Shown: piece after piece, positions 17,723 to 26,240 of the stretch
How positions within the stretch are numbered: position 1 is the first letter of the stretch
Layout of the letters: each line of letters begins with the position of its first letter
From: Nodularia sp. LEGE 06071
GTDB lineage: Bacteria; Cyanobacteriota; Cyanobacteriia; Cyanobacteriales; Nostocaceae
Assembly: GCF_015207755.1 (NCBI RefSeq)
Contig: NZ_JADEWH010000016.1
Location: forward strand, 61,211-125,210
Length of the DNA stretch: 64,000 bases
Direction of reading: 5' to 3'
The notes under the pieces: generated by a model
What the model was told of the DNA's origin: nothing
The model's input: only the letters and a program-made list of their open reading frames with translations
Databases searched by the model: none
Position numbers and translations under genes: made by a program

Positions 17723-18040
17723 ATGACATCCCAAGATAATCGCCAGAAAGAAATAGAGCAACGAGAACGCAAATTGCGGGAAAGAGAAGTTGAATTACGA
17801 CTGCGGGAAATGGAAACCGAGATTAATGCACCTATTCATCAAACAATTAAGCATCAGCCGGATAATTCCCAAAAACCCTGGATGAAAAAACTTGTTCTCG
17901 GTGGAAAATTATTTCTTCTCGGTGTAGCAACATTGGTAGCTGTGAGAATAGCCTCAGCAGTCGCGGGAATAATCATGATCTCTGCATTGGTGTGGATATC
18001 TTACAAACTATTTTCTGATTCCAAAAACAATCGTAGTTAA
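17723..18040 (+). CDS. Small coiled-coil membrane protein upstream of BDLP1
   Basis: Starting at ATG 17723, which has GGAGTTGAG as a good ribosome-binding site (the frame is open from ATG 17708), the product is 105 residues. Residues about 6-40 are a charged coiled coil built on Glu/Arg pairs (EIEQRERKLREREVELRLRE). After a polar linker come two hydrophobic segments, about residues 65-82 and 83-98, separated by few residues. It lies 16 bases before the BDLP1 ATG. A role as membrane partner of the dynamin is inferred from this position only. Confidence 0.75.
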   Translation: MTSQDNRQKEIEQRERKLREREVELRLREMETEINAPIHQTIKHQPDNSQKPWMKKLVLGGKLFLLGVATLVAVRIASAVAGIIMISALVWISYKLFSDSKNNRS

Positions 18041-18056
18041 TTACAGGGTAATTGTG

Positions 18057-20138
18057 ATGAACCAACAACTTGATACTGATAGATTTATCAACGATTTAGA
18101 ACGGGTCGCTCAAGTGCGTTCGGAAATTTCTGGATGTTTGAGCAGAATGGCTGATACTATTAAACAAGCAGAGTTGTCTGGGGAATCTTCTTCAGGAAAA
18201 CTCAGTTTAGAACGAGATATTGAAGATATTACGGTAGCTAGTAAAAACCTGAAAAAAGGTGTGTTTCGCCTTTTAGTTTTAGGCGATATGAAACGGGGGA
18301 AAAGTACGTTTCTTAATGCCTTAATTGGGGAAAATTTACTGCCAAGTGATGTTAATCCCTGTACAGCAGTGTTAACGATTTTACGTTACGGTGCTGAGAA
18401 AACAGTCACCATTCATTTTAATGATGGTAAGCATCCCCAAAAGCTAGATTTTTCCAGTTTTAAGTATAAATATACGATTGACCCAGCAGAAGCTAAAAAA
18501 CTAGAACAGGAGAAAAAACAAGCTTTTCCTGATGTTGATTATGCAGTTGTAGAGTATCCTTTAGCATTATTAGAAAAGGGCATTGAAATTGTTGATAGTC
18601 CAGGCTTGAATGATACGGAAGCCCGAAATGAATTGTCTTTAGGCTATGTGAATAATTGTCACGCAATTTTGTTTGTGATGAGAGCTTCTCAACCTTGTAC
18701 TTTGGGTGAGCGTCGCTACCTAGAAAATTATATTAAAGGTCGAGGATTGTCGGTTTTCTTTTTAATCAACGCTTGGGATCAGGTGCGAGAATCTTTAATT
18801 GATCCGGACGATACAGAGGAGTTACAAGCTTCTGAAAACAGATTGCGGCAAGTATTTAAGGCGAATTTAGCTGAATACTGTACTGTAGATGGTCAGGATA
18901 TCTACGAAGAACGTGTGTTTGAAGTTTCATCAATTCAAGCGCTGCGACGACGACTGAAGAATCCCCAAGGGAATTTGGCGGGAACTGGCTTTCCAGAATT
19001 TATGGGGTCACTGAATACTTTTCTTACCAGAGAACGTGCGATCGCCGAACTCCGCCAAGTGAGAACATTAGGTAGACAAGCTTGTAAGCATACCCAAGAA
19101 GCAATTTCCAGGCGTTTACCATTACTTGATCAAGATGTCAACGAATTAAAAAAACGGCTAGATTCTGTAGAACCTGAGTTTAATAAACTCACTAGTATTC
19201 GGGATGAATTTCAAAAAGAAATCATCAATACCAGAGATACCCAAGCGCGAAAAATTTCGGAATCTTTCCGTGGTTATGTCTTAAATTTAGGCAATACTTT
19301 TGAAACCGATTTCTTACGCTATCAACCGGAATTAAATGTTTTAGATTTCCTGAGTAGTGGTAAACGGGAAGCATTTAACGAAGCACTGCAAAAAGCCTTT
19401 GAACAATATATTGCTGATAAAGCTGCTAGTTGGACTTTAACTGCTGAAAAAGATATTAATGGCGCTTTTCAAGAACTTTCTCGCAGTGCTGCACAGTATG
19501 GCGCATCTTACAATCAAGTCACAGACCAAATTACCGAAAAACTCACCGGACAGCCTGTTAAAGTAAATACTCATTCCACCCCAGAAGATGATAAATCCCC
19601 AGGATGGGCAAAATGGGCCATGGGATTGTTATCTTTATCTAGAGGAAACTTGGCTGGTGTAGCTTTAGCTGGTGCGGGATTTGATTGGAAAAACATTTTA
19701 TTAAACTACTTCACTGTCATTGGTGTTGCAGGAATACTGACAGCGGTTACAAATATTTTTCTCGGCCCCATTGGATTTGCTTTGCTAGGCTTGGGAGTAG
19801 GCTTTTTACAAGCAGACCAAGCGCGTAAGGAGTTAGTTAAAACTGCTAAAAAGGAGTTAGTTAAATACTTACCACAAATAGCCCATGAACAATCTCAAAC
19901 TGTATACGATGCAGTGAAAGAGTGCTTTGATTCATATGAAAAAGAGGTAAGTCTGCGAATTAATGATGATATTGTCTCTCGCAAAGCTGAGTTAGATAAT
20001 CTGATTCAGCAGAAAGAAACACGGGAAATAAATCGTGACAGTGAGTTACAACGGTTGAAAAAATTACAGGAAGATGTAATAGTTGAAATGCAACAAATTG
20101 AGGCAGTGTACAGTGATTTGTTGGCTTACTATAGCTGA
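18057..20138 (+). CDS. Bacterial dynamin-like protein BDLP1
   Basis: The 693-residue product starts at ATG 18057 and has the same length as the structurally solved Nostoc punctiforme BDLP, with near-identical blocks as I recall that sequence. Motifs: P-loop GDMKRGKST (Lys at residue 82), switch I Thr in NPCTAVLT, G3 DSPGLND and G4-like INAWDQV. A long helical neck and trunk follow. The membrane-inserting paddle is the hydrophobic stretch around residues 560-585 (FTVIGVAGILTAVTNIFLG). BDLP1 binds GTP, polymerises and tubulates membranes. It is followed by a second dynamin-like gene, a common tandem arrangement. Confidence 0.95.
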   Translation: MNQQLDTDRFINDLERVAQVRSEISGCLSRMADTIKQAELSGESSSGKLSLERDIEDITVASKNLKKGVFRLLVLGDMKRGKSTFLNALIGENLLPSDVNPCTAVLTILRYGAEKTVTIHFNDGKHPQKLDFSSFKYKYTIDPAEAKKLEQEKKQAFPDVDYAVVEYPLALLEKGIEIVDSPGLNDTEARNELSLGYVNNCHAILFVMRASQPCTLGERRYLENYIKGRGLSVFFLINAWDQVRESLIDPDDTEELQASENRLRQVFKANLAEYCTVDGQDIYEERVFEVSSIQALRRRLKNPQGNLAGTGFPEFMGSLNTFLTRERAIAELRQVRTLGRQACKHTQEAISRRLPLLDQDVNELKKRLDSVEPEFNKLTSIRDEFQKEIINTRDTQARKISESFRGYVLNLGNTFETDFLRYQPELNVLDFLSSGKREAFNEALQKAFEQYIADKAASWTLTAEKDINGAFQELSRSAAQYGASYNQVTDQITEKLTGQPVKVNTHSTPEDDKSPGWAKWAMGLLSLSRGNLAGVALAGAGFDWKNILLNYFTVIGVAGILTAVTNIFLGPIGFALLGLGVGFLQADQARKELVKTAKKELVKYLPQIAHEQSQTVYDAVKECFDSYEKEVSLRINDDIVSRKAELDNLIQQKETREINRDSELQRLKKLQEDVIVEMQQIEAVYSDLLAYYS

Positions 20139-20478
20139 TAATTATTTCTGGTTTAGCAATTCTCTATGATAAAAATTTAGGGTGTGTTGTCTCGCAGCGC
20201 AATGCACCGGCAACAATTCCAGGTATAGCTTGTAATATTAAATAACTAACTGCTTTAAGAAGCCAAGAACGCCAAGGTGGAAAGGGTTATTTATTAAGTG
20301 CAAGTTTATATAGCAGTTTTTGCCTTATAGAGACGCAATTCATGCAGTCTTTTGATAAAATACGTAATTAATTAACCACAGATGTAGACGCGTTAGCGGT
20401 TTGCCGTAGGGTACACAGATAAATAATTGGTTTATTAGACCGGGAAGCACTATCGATAATTTATATAATCAGGCAAAG
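20139..20478. other. Repeat-bearing spacer between two dynamin-like genes
   Basis: Holds fragments of several dispersed repeats: AGGGTGTGTTGTCTCGCAGC (20178), a GCCAAGAACGCCAAGGTGG block (20262) and a piece with GACGCGTTAGCGGTTTGCCG (about 20387). No gene. Its length suggests that the second GTPase may have its own promoter. Confidence 0.5.
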
Positions 20479-22668
20479 ATGCAACAACAGTCTGAAGGTT
20501 ACAGGAATTTAGCAGATTCTCTAAAATCTGCATCTGCATTACTAAATTTAGAATTTCGGTCATCATTGAATCAAGATATTATTACTGTCTGCAATCATCT
20601 AGTTAATCCCAGTTTTCGCATTGCGGTTTTTGGCCCTTTTAATCATGGTAAGTCTACTTTATTAAATGCTATCTTGGGAACTCGCACGTTACCAATTGAT
20701 TTGATTCCCACCACAGGCGCAATGATTACTGTTAAATATGGTTCAGATGTGCGGACTCGCATCATTTTGGTAGATGGTACAGAAGTTGTTCGCAGTGGGA
20801 CAGAGATTTTACAGCAATTTGCTATTCTTGATGGTAATAGACAGATGCGAAAAGATGTCGCTGCTGTGGAAGTGTTTTATCCCCATCCGCTTTTGAAAAC
20901 TGGTGTAGAATTTATCGATTTACCAGGAACAAATGATCGAGAAGCACAAGATAATTTAGTTAAAGAGAAACTTTTAAGTGTAGATTTAGTAGTTCAGTTA
21001 CTAGATGCGCGCAAGTTAATGACTTTAGGTGAACGAGAAAATTTGCGCGATTGGTTATCTGACAGGGGAATTAAAACAGTTATTTTTGTGGCTAATTTTC
21101 TGAATTTATTAGAACCTGAAGAACAGAAACAAGTCCAAAATCGCTTGCTATTTGTGGCGGAAAGTTTTCGTACAGATTTACCTCCAGGTTTTAGTAATTT
21201 ATATCGGGTTGATGCTTTACCTGCTTTACGCGCTAGATTAAAAGGTGATGTAGCAGCTGCTAGTAGTAGCGGTTTAGTAGCATTTGAAACTGCGTTGCAG
21301 AATATTGTGAGTATTTTACAACAAAATAGCGGTGGTGTAAGGTTGCCAAGGGTGCAAGCGATCGCATCTCAAATTGAAGTATCATTAAAGGCTAAAATTG
21401 ACCCCCTTTTAGATGAAGTTACCGCCATAAACGAGAAGCAAAATAAAGAAATTGTTATTAAAGAAAAGGCTGCTAACGTAATTAGTCAAGGTTTTACCAA
21501 AACGGTAAAAGAGTTATCTGATTGGCTACAATTACCTAATTTACTAAAAAAATATCAAACTGATGGTGCAATTGCATTAGCAGAAAATAAATTTAATACT
21601 TGGCAAACAGAAAGTATAAAGAAAGACTTGAAGGAGTTAAGGCTAGCTGTAATTAAATGGCTATATGATGCTTATGATTTCTTCAAAGAACAAAGACCAG
21701 AAGATTTATTAATTCTCTTTCCTAATCAACCGCAAATACCCCTACCACCAAAGCCAGGTAAAACTGATGAGTTAAGCGAACCGGGTTCAATTGCCGTGGG
21801 TGGTGGTATTGGTTGGTTATTAGGTGGACCACTAGGTGCTGCTGTAGCTGGGAGTATTTCTTATTTATTAAATAAGAAGATTCAAGAACAAGATGACCAA
21901 TTAGCTAAGGAATCTTATCATCAGCAGGTTGCTAAACTTTGTATTCAAGCTATGGAAGATTATTTATCTAATTTCAGTAATCAAGGTTTATCAATCTTGG
22001 CTGAGTATGAACAAAAAGCTGATCAAGTTATTCGCTTTACAGTCACCCCAGAAAAGCCAGAAGTTACTCAAAAGCGTGCCGATTTACAGAAATTACAAAA
22101 TTCTTTTAATCAGTTATTGCGTGAGTTAGAAAAATCAAAAATACCTTTAAATTATCAACCTTATGCAGAAATACCCAAAAACCAAGATACTAACCGTGTA
22201 TATATTCCCAAACGGGAGAGAGTGACTTCCACACCTGAGAAGACGCAAACACAAACCAGGGTAGAATCTCCAAAACAGCAAGTTTCCCCACCTCCTAAAG
22301 CTTCTCCTCGTCCCCAAGAGGTGGACGCAAAATTTCGCAATTGGGAAGTTGAAGAAGAAATAGCGCAGATGAAAGCAGAAATGCGTTCTCCTGGTTCTCA
22401 AAATCGCCAACAACAGCAAACCCAAAATAAACAAGCATCTAACCCACCCAAAACCCAGGCGGAAAAAGATAAAATTGCTCGCGCTTATCGCATTTTGAAA
22501 TTAGAACCTAGTGCTTCTTTGGCTGAGGTGAAACAGGCTTATAAAACTTTAGTGAAAAAATGCCATCCTGATTTATTTGTAAATCAGCCACAATTGCAAA
22601 AACAGGCGCTGGAAAAGATGCGGTTAATTAATGAGGCTTATGATATTTTAGCAGATAATTATAAGTGA
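20479..22668 (+). CDS. Dynamin-like GTPase fused to a C-terminal J domain
   Basis: A 729-residue protein. The GTPase head has P-loop GPFNHGKST (residues 52-60), a switch I Thr in IPTTGAMI and G3 DLPGTND (residues 147-153); the expected G4 N/TKxD motif is replaced by VANFLNLLEP. Helical neck regions follow. At about residues 435-465 is a glycine-zipper membrane segment (GGGIGWLLGGPLGAAVAG). A Pro/Gln-rich linker (about 565-660) leads to a J domain at residues 669-729 with the HPD tripeptide (KKCHPDLF, 696-698). An intact HPD predicts interaction with an Hsp70. Adjacent BDLP1 suggests a heterotypic pair. Confidence 0.88.
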   Translation: MQQQSEGYRNLADSLKSASALLNLEFRSSLNQDIITVCNHLVNPSFRIAVFGPFNHGKSTLLNAILGTRTLPIDLIPTTGAMITVKYGSDVRTRIILVDGTEVVRSGTEILQQFAILDGNRQMRKDVAAVEVFYPHPLLKTGVEFIDLPGTNDREAQDNLVKEKLLSVDLVVQLLDARKLMTLGERENLRDWLSDRGIKTVIFVANFLNLLEPEEQKQVQNRLLFVAESFRTDLPPGFSNLYRVDALPALRARLKGDVAAASSSGLVAFETALQNIVSILQQNSGGVRLPRVQAIASQIEVSLKAKIDPLLDEVTAINEKQNKEIVIKEKAANVISQGFTKTVKELSDWLQLPNLLKKYQTDGAIALAENKFNTWQTESIKKDLKELRLAVIKWLYDAYDFFKEQRPEDLLILFPNQPQIPLPPKPGKTDELSEPGSIAVGGGIGWLLGGPLGAAVAGSISYLLNKKIQEQDDQLAKESYHQQVAKLCIQAMEDYLSNFSNQGLSILAEYEQKADQVIRFTVTPEKPEVTQKRADLQKLQNSFNQLLRELEKSKIPLNYQPYAEIPKNQDTNRVYIPKRERVTSTPEKTQTQTRVESPKQQVSPPPKASPRPQEVDAKFRNWEVEEEIAQMKAEMRSPGSQNRQQQQTQNKQASNPPKTQAEKDKIARAYRILKLEPSASLAEVKQAYKTLVKKCHPDLFVNQPQLQKQALEKMRLINEAYDILADNYK

Positions 22669-22786
22669 ATTTGATTTTAAACTAATAAGCGATCGCACAT
22701 TCAGAAAAATATAAACATCGCTCTCAATCATTCTCACAACAATAGCCAAGAAGTAGAAGGTTTTCTATTTAATTTTATTCCTCCAA

Positions 22787-23359
22787 TTAGGAATTACGAA
22801 TTATATTCACATCTTCATAAATGTCTGTCATTGTCAAATTCAACCCAATAGAATCCAAACGCAATTTATCATCTTTACCCAAAATTTGCATTGACCAGCT
22901 ACCCGAAAGTTCTCGGCGATAAACTTCTACTTTGATTTGGTTTTGGTAAACTAAGACATATTCTTGCAAGGTATCTAGAGTTTGGTAATTAATGCGTTTT
23001 TCTCGTTTATCTGTGGTTTCTGTTGAGTCAGATAAAACCTCGATAATTAAACTAGGATGAGTTTTAAAATATCTTTCTTTATCTTCGGGGTCACAGGTGA
23101 CTAAAATATCAGGGTAGTAGAATATATCGGCATTTTGTACTTTGACTTTAAGTTTCATGTCTGAGATAAAAGCACGACAGGAACTTCCGCGAAGATGAGG
23201 ACGTAATATGGTGAGAATATTACCTGATATGAGGTTGTGTTCTTCACTAGCACCCGCCATTGCAAAGACTTGTCCGCCTATATATTCATGACGAATATCG
23301 CTGGATTTTTCGGCTTCTAGGTATTCTGCAACTGTGAGAATATTTAGAGGAGATTGCAT
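22787..23359 (-). CDS. Uma2 family (DUF820) endonuclease-like protein
   Basis: From ATG 23357-23359 (MQSPLNILTVAEYLEAE) the product is 190 residues. Restriction-endonuclease-fold hallmarks: RHEYIGGQVFAMAGAS, the acidic YYPDILVTCD, and the core LIIEVLSDSTE, with a Lys in the following helix (TDKREKRINY). The Uma2 family is very abundant in cyanobacteria and mostly uncharacterised. A second member lies just upstream; a TTG at 23386 would overlap that gene's stop. Family sure; biological role unknown. Confidence 0.88.
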   Translation of the reverse strand: MQSPLNILTVAEYLEAEKSSDIRHEYIGGQVFAMAGASEEHNLISGNILTILRPHLRGSSCRAFISDMKLKVKVQNADIFYYPDILVTCDPEDKERYFKTHPSLIIEVLSDSTETTDKREKRINYQTLDTLQEYVLVYQNQIKVEVYRRELSGSWSMQILGKDDKLRLDSIGLNLTMTDIYEDVNIIRNS

Positions 23360-23379
23360 AGTTTTGATTGTTTTTGTGA

Positions 23380-23964
23380 TTACCAAATTTTATCCATCTT
23401 CAAAACAAATCCTGATACAACGGGTTCGCCGCTAACAGTATCAGGATTTTCTAAACATTCTTCTGGTTGTCCAGGACGATAAATATAAACTCGGCGATGT
23501 TTACGGTCAATTAACCAAGCTAATTGGATTTCTGCTTCCTGCATATATTCTACCATTTTGTCTTTTAATGGTTGCAGGTTATCAGATGCTGACCTTAATT
23601 CAATCAGAAAATCTGGACAAATAGGGGCAAATTTTTGTTTTTGTTCTGATGTGAGTTGATTCCACCTGGCTAATTTTATCCAGGAAGCATCAGGCGATCG
23701 CTCTGCACCTGTTGATAGTTTAAACCCTGTGCTAGAATCAAAACAAATACCCGTGTTGTCTTGTTCTGCCCAAACATATAACTGTCCAGCTATATTAAAG
23801 TTGCGGTTTCCTGTTTCTGAACCTGTGGGCGGCATAATTGAGATTTCTCCACATTTATTCCTCTCAATGCGTAAGTCGCGGTTTTCTTGACAGAACTCAA
23901 AGAATTGTTCGTCTGTCATGGGCATTGATGAGGGAAAATGCAATATCAAAGGGGATGAAAGCAT
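23380..23964 (-). CDS. Uma2 family (DUF820) endonuclease-like protein
   Basis: A 194-residue Uma2 protein of a different subgroup from its neighbour: MTDEQFFEFCQENRDLRIER, IMPPTGSETG, then the core RSPDASWIKLARW and CPDFLIELRSASD and the tail WLIDRKHRRVYIYRP. The catalytic-core acidic residues are retained. It is upstream of the other Uma2 gene by about 20 bases on the same strand, so they are probably one transcript. Role unknown. Confidence 0.88.
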   Translation of the reverse strand: MLSSPLILHFPSSMPMTDEQFFEFCQENRDLRIERNKCGEISIMPPTGSETGNRNFNIAGQLYVWAEQDNTGICFDSSTGFKLSTGAERSPDASWIKLARWNQLTSEQKQKFAPICPDFLIELRSASDNLQPLKDKMVEYMQEAEIQLAWLIDRKHRRVYIYRPGQPEECLENPDTVSGEPVVSGFVLKMDKIW

Positions 23965-24082
23965 GGTAAATCTCTCCTACTTTGCTAACCCAAATAAGTT
24001 AATTATATCTATATATAAAAATGGTGGGTTCCGCGATCGCTAACCCACCCTAGGAATATACTAATATTGGTGTTACTGAAAT

Positions 24083-24721
24083 TTACTTGTTAGGTTGAGG
24101 TGTCATCCGCAAATAAGGTTTGATTTCTTTGTAACCTTTGGGGAATTTCTCTTTGAGAACTTCGGGATCTTTCAATGAGGGTACAATTACGCAGTCTTCT
24201 CCATCTTTCCAGTCAGCTGGTGTGGCTACGCTGTAATCATCTGTTAATTGCAGAGAATCAATTACTCGCAATAGTTCATCAAAGTTGCGTCCGGTGCTGG
24301 GGGGATAGGTGAAGCTAAGACGCAGTTTTTTGTTGGGGTCGATAACGAATACGGAACGCACTGTGATGTTTGCAGCTGCGTTGGGGTGAATCATGTCATA
24401 AAGGTCAGAAACCTTTTTGTCTGCATCTGCGAGAATGGGATAATTGAGAGCAGTTCCTTGAGTTTCTTCGATGTCTCCTACCCAGCCATTATGGGAGTCA
24501 ACATCATCTACACTGAGTGCGATCGCTTTGACGTTACGCTTGTCAAATTCTGGCTTCAGTTTGGCAACTGTGCCTAATTCTGTGGTACAAACAGGCGTGA
24601 AGTCAGCAGGGTGAGAAAACAGCACTACCCAGCTGTCACCCGCCCATTCGTGAAAGTTGATATCGCCGTGTGTAGAGGCTTGTGTAAAGTTGGGTACTGT
24701 ATCACCAAGACGGAGAGTCAT
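24083..24721 (-). CDS. 1-Cys peroxiredoxin
   Basis: The 212-residue product matches the Prx6/1-Cys peroxiredoxin group: peroxidatic Cys45 in HPADFTPVCTTELG, the Arg-containing FVIDPNKKLRLSF and the long C-terminal dimerisation arm (TPADWKDGEDCVIVPSLKD). The resolving Cys of 2-Cys enzymes is lacking. It reduces peroxides in the cytoplasm. Monocistronic, with about 160 bases of AT-rich upstream sequence; nothing specific such as an operator is recognisable. Confidence 0.93.
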   Translation of the reverse strand: MTLRLGDTVPNFTQASTHGDINFHEWAGDSWVVLFSHPADFTPVCTTELGTVAKLKPEFDKRNVKAIALSVDDVDSHNGWVGDIEETQGTALNYPILADADKKVSDLYDMIHPNAAANITVRSVFVIDPNKKLRLSFTYPPSTGRNFDELLRVIDSLQLTDDYSVATPADWKDGEDCVIVPSLKDPEVLKEKFPKGYKEIKPYLRMTPQPNK

Positions 24722-24882
24722 GCAAGATTCCCTGTAATTTAGAAAGGCTTATGTATTCTACATTGCGATCATGGCATAAATCACGGTTTCTCCATCGGCT
24801 TTTAGCAGTTTGTAACAAAATTTTAATTTTTTAACGTATCAAGAAGTACAAATTAATTAAATTTTAATAAACATAGCATTTC

Positions 24883-26061
24883 TTAATCTGTGATAATTTT
24901 TTGGTAGGCTTGGATAATTTGACGCGCGATCGCACTCCAACTAAAATACTCTAAAGCATATTTCTGGGCATTTATTCCCCGTTGCTGACATTCTTGGGGA
25001 TTTTGCAAAGCTTCTCTAATTAATTCGACAAAAGCTTCTACCTCTGTTGCACCTACCCAACCCGACTTGCTATCACGCACCTGTTGCCAAATATGCACCT
25101 GGTCAGAAATAACCACGGGTATACCTGCTACCATAGCCTCAGCGACAGCAATCCCAAAATTTTCATAGTAAGAAGGCAAAACGAATAAATCAGCAGCTTG
25201 TAGTAAACTAGCTTTTAACTCACCACTGACAAAGCCTGTAATCGTAGTTTGCGATCGCAATAGTGAATTGGCAATCTGAGCTTTAATCTTTTGCTCATAA
25301 TCTGGATCTTGAGAATTTGTCCCAGCTAAAACAAAGTGAAAATTGCACTCAGACTCTAAAAGCTGTTCTAAAGCTGGAATCAACAAATCTAAGCCTTTTT
25401 TTTGGTCAATGCGCGACATAAACAACACTAAAGGCGAATCTGGCGGTATTCCCAATTTATTGCGTACTAAATTCTCCTGATTTGCTATCTTTTCCGGGGG
25501 AATCACACCCAAAGGAATCACCAAATCTCGTGTGATTACCCCAAAGCGTTCTGATATTTTCGCTTCTTGTTCACTTGTAAAATGAATTGCTGCTGCATCA
25601 GCTAAATTACGCCGTTCAATAAGTCCAGCATAAATCTGTTTTAATTGCTTTTTCTTGCGTAAATCAGCCGGATCAAGAGTTCCCAAAGGACGCAAAATAT
25701 AAGGTAGCTTTTGCTGATGACAGACCCTAGCCGCCGCACTGCTTACCGGAGAGAATAAAGCATGAATATGTGCCAAATCATATTCACAAGCGTGAACTTT
25801 TAACCATTTTAGTAAATCCAGAGAAAACTTATAGCGACGAAATGGCGCGCAACGAAAATAAATAATTTCATAACCATCTTGTTTCACTGGACAATTTAAA
25901 GTCACATCCAGAGATTTTTGTCCACTATCACCATTACTATCAGTTGTGAGAATCGTAACTTCTACGTTTTCTTTCGCCAAAGCAGAAGCCAGCCCAATTA
26001 CCATTTGACTGGGACCACCATAAACCAGAGAAATAGAAGGAATAATTTGTAAAATTTTCAT
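24883..26061 (-). CDS. GT4-family glycosyltransferase
   Basis: A 392-residue GT-B glycosyltransferase: N-terminal MKILQIIPSISLVYGGPSQM, and the C-terminal nucleotide-sugar domain with VLFMSRIDQKKGLDLLIPAL, PSYYENFGIAVAEAMVAGIP and the EX7E-like acidic pair in that segment. The fold is complete. It is the last gene of a block of four glycosyltransferase or polymer genes read in one direction, so it likely adds a sugar to an exopolysaccharide or lipid-linked repeat unit. The sugar specificity cannot be told. Confidence 0.9.
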   Translation of the reverse strand: MKILQIIPSISLVYGGPSQMVIGLASALAKENVEVTILTTDSNGDSGQKSLDVTLNCPVKQDGYEIIYFRCAPFRRYKFSLDLLKWLKVHACEYDLAHIHALFSPVSSAAARVCHQQKLPYILRPLGTLDPADLRKKKQLKQIYAGLIERRNLADAAAIHFTSEQEAKISERFGVITRDLVIPLGVIPPEKIANQENLVRNKLGIPPDSPLVLFMSRIDQKKGLDLLIPALEQLLESECNFHFVLAGTNSQDPDYEQKIKAQIANSLLRSQTTITGFVSGELKASLLQAADLFVLPSYYENFGIAVAEAMVAGIPVVISDQVHIWQQVRDSKSGWVGATEVEAFVELIREALQNPQECQQRGINAQKYALEYFSWSAIARQIIQAYQKIITD

Positions 26062-26129
26062 ATTTTTGCGTTCTTCTTTGCGTCCGTATGCGAACCTTTA
26101 ACTATTAACCAAAGTGAGTTAGACGGAAC

Positions 26130-26240
26130 CTAACCCCAACCCCTTCCCTGGTAGGGAAGGGGCAAAAAATCTCTAATTTGGTACGAAATAATAGGCTTTT
26201 TAAGCCTCTCTCCTTACAGGGGAGAGGTTTGGAGAGGGGT
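26130..26240. repeat. Dispersed repeat 'CCCCTTCCCTGGTAGGGAAG / GGGGAGAGGTTTGGAGAGGG'
   Basis: Two facing G/C-rich blocks lie at 26131-26163 and 26206-26240. They belong to the same family as 16210-16258, 34287-34332 and 48139-48178. The block at 26206-26240 runs into the 3' end of the upstream glycosyltransferase and encodes its last residues (NPSPNLSPVRREA). Confidence 0.6.
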
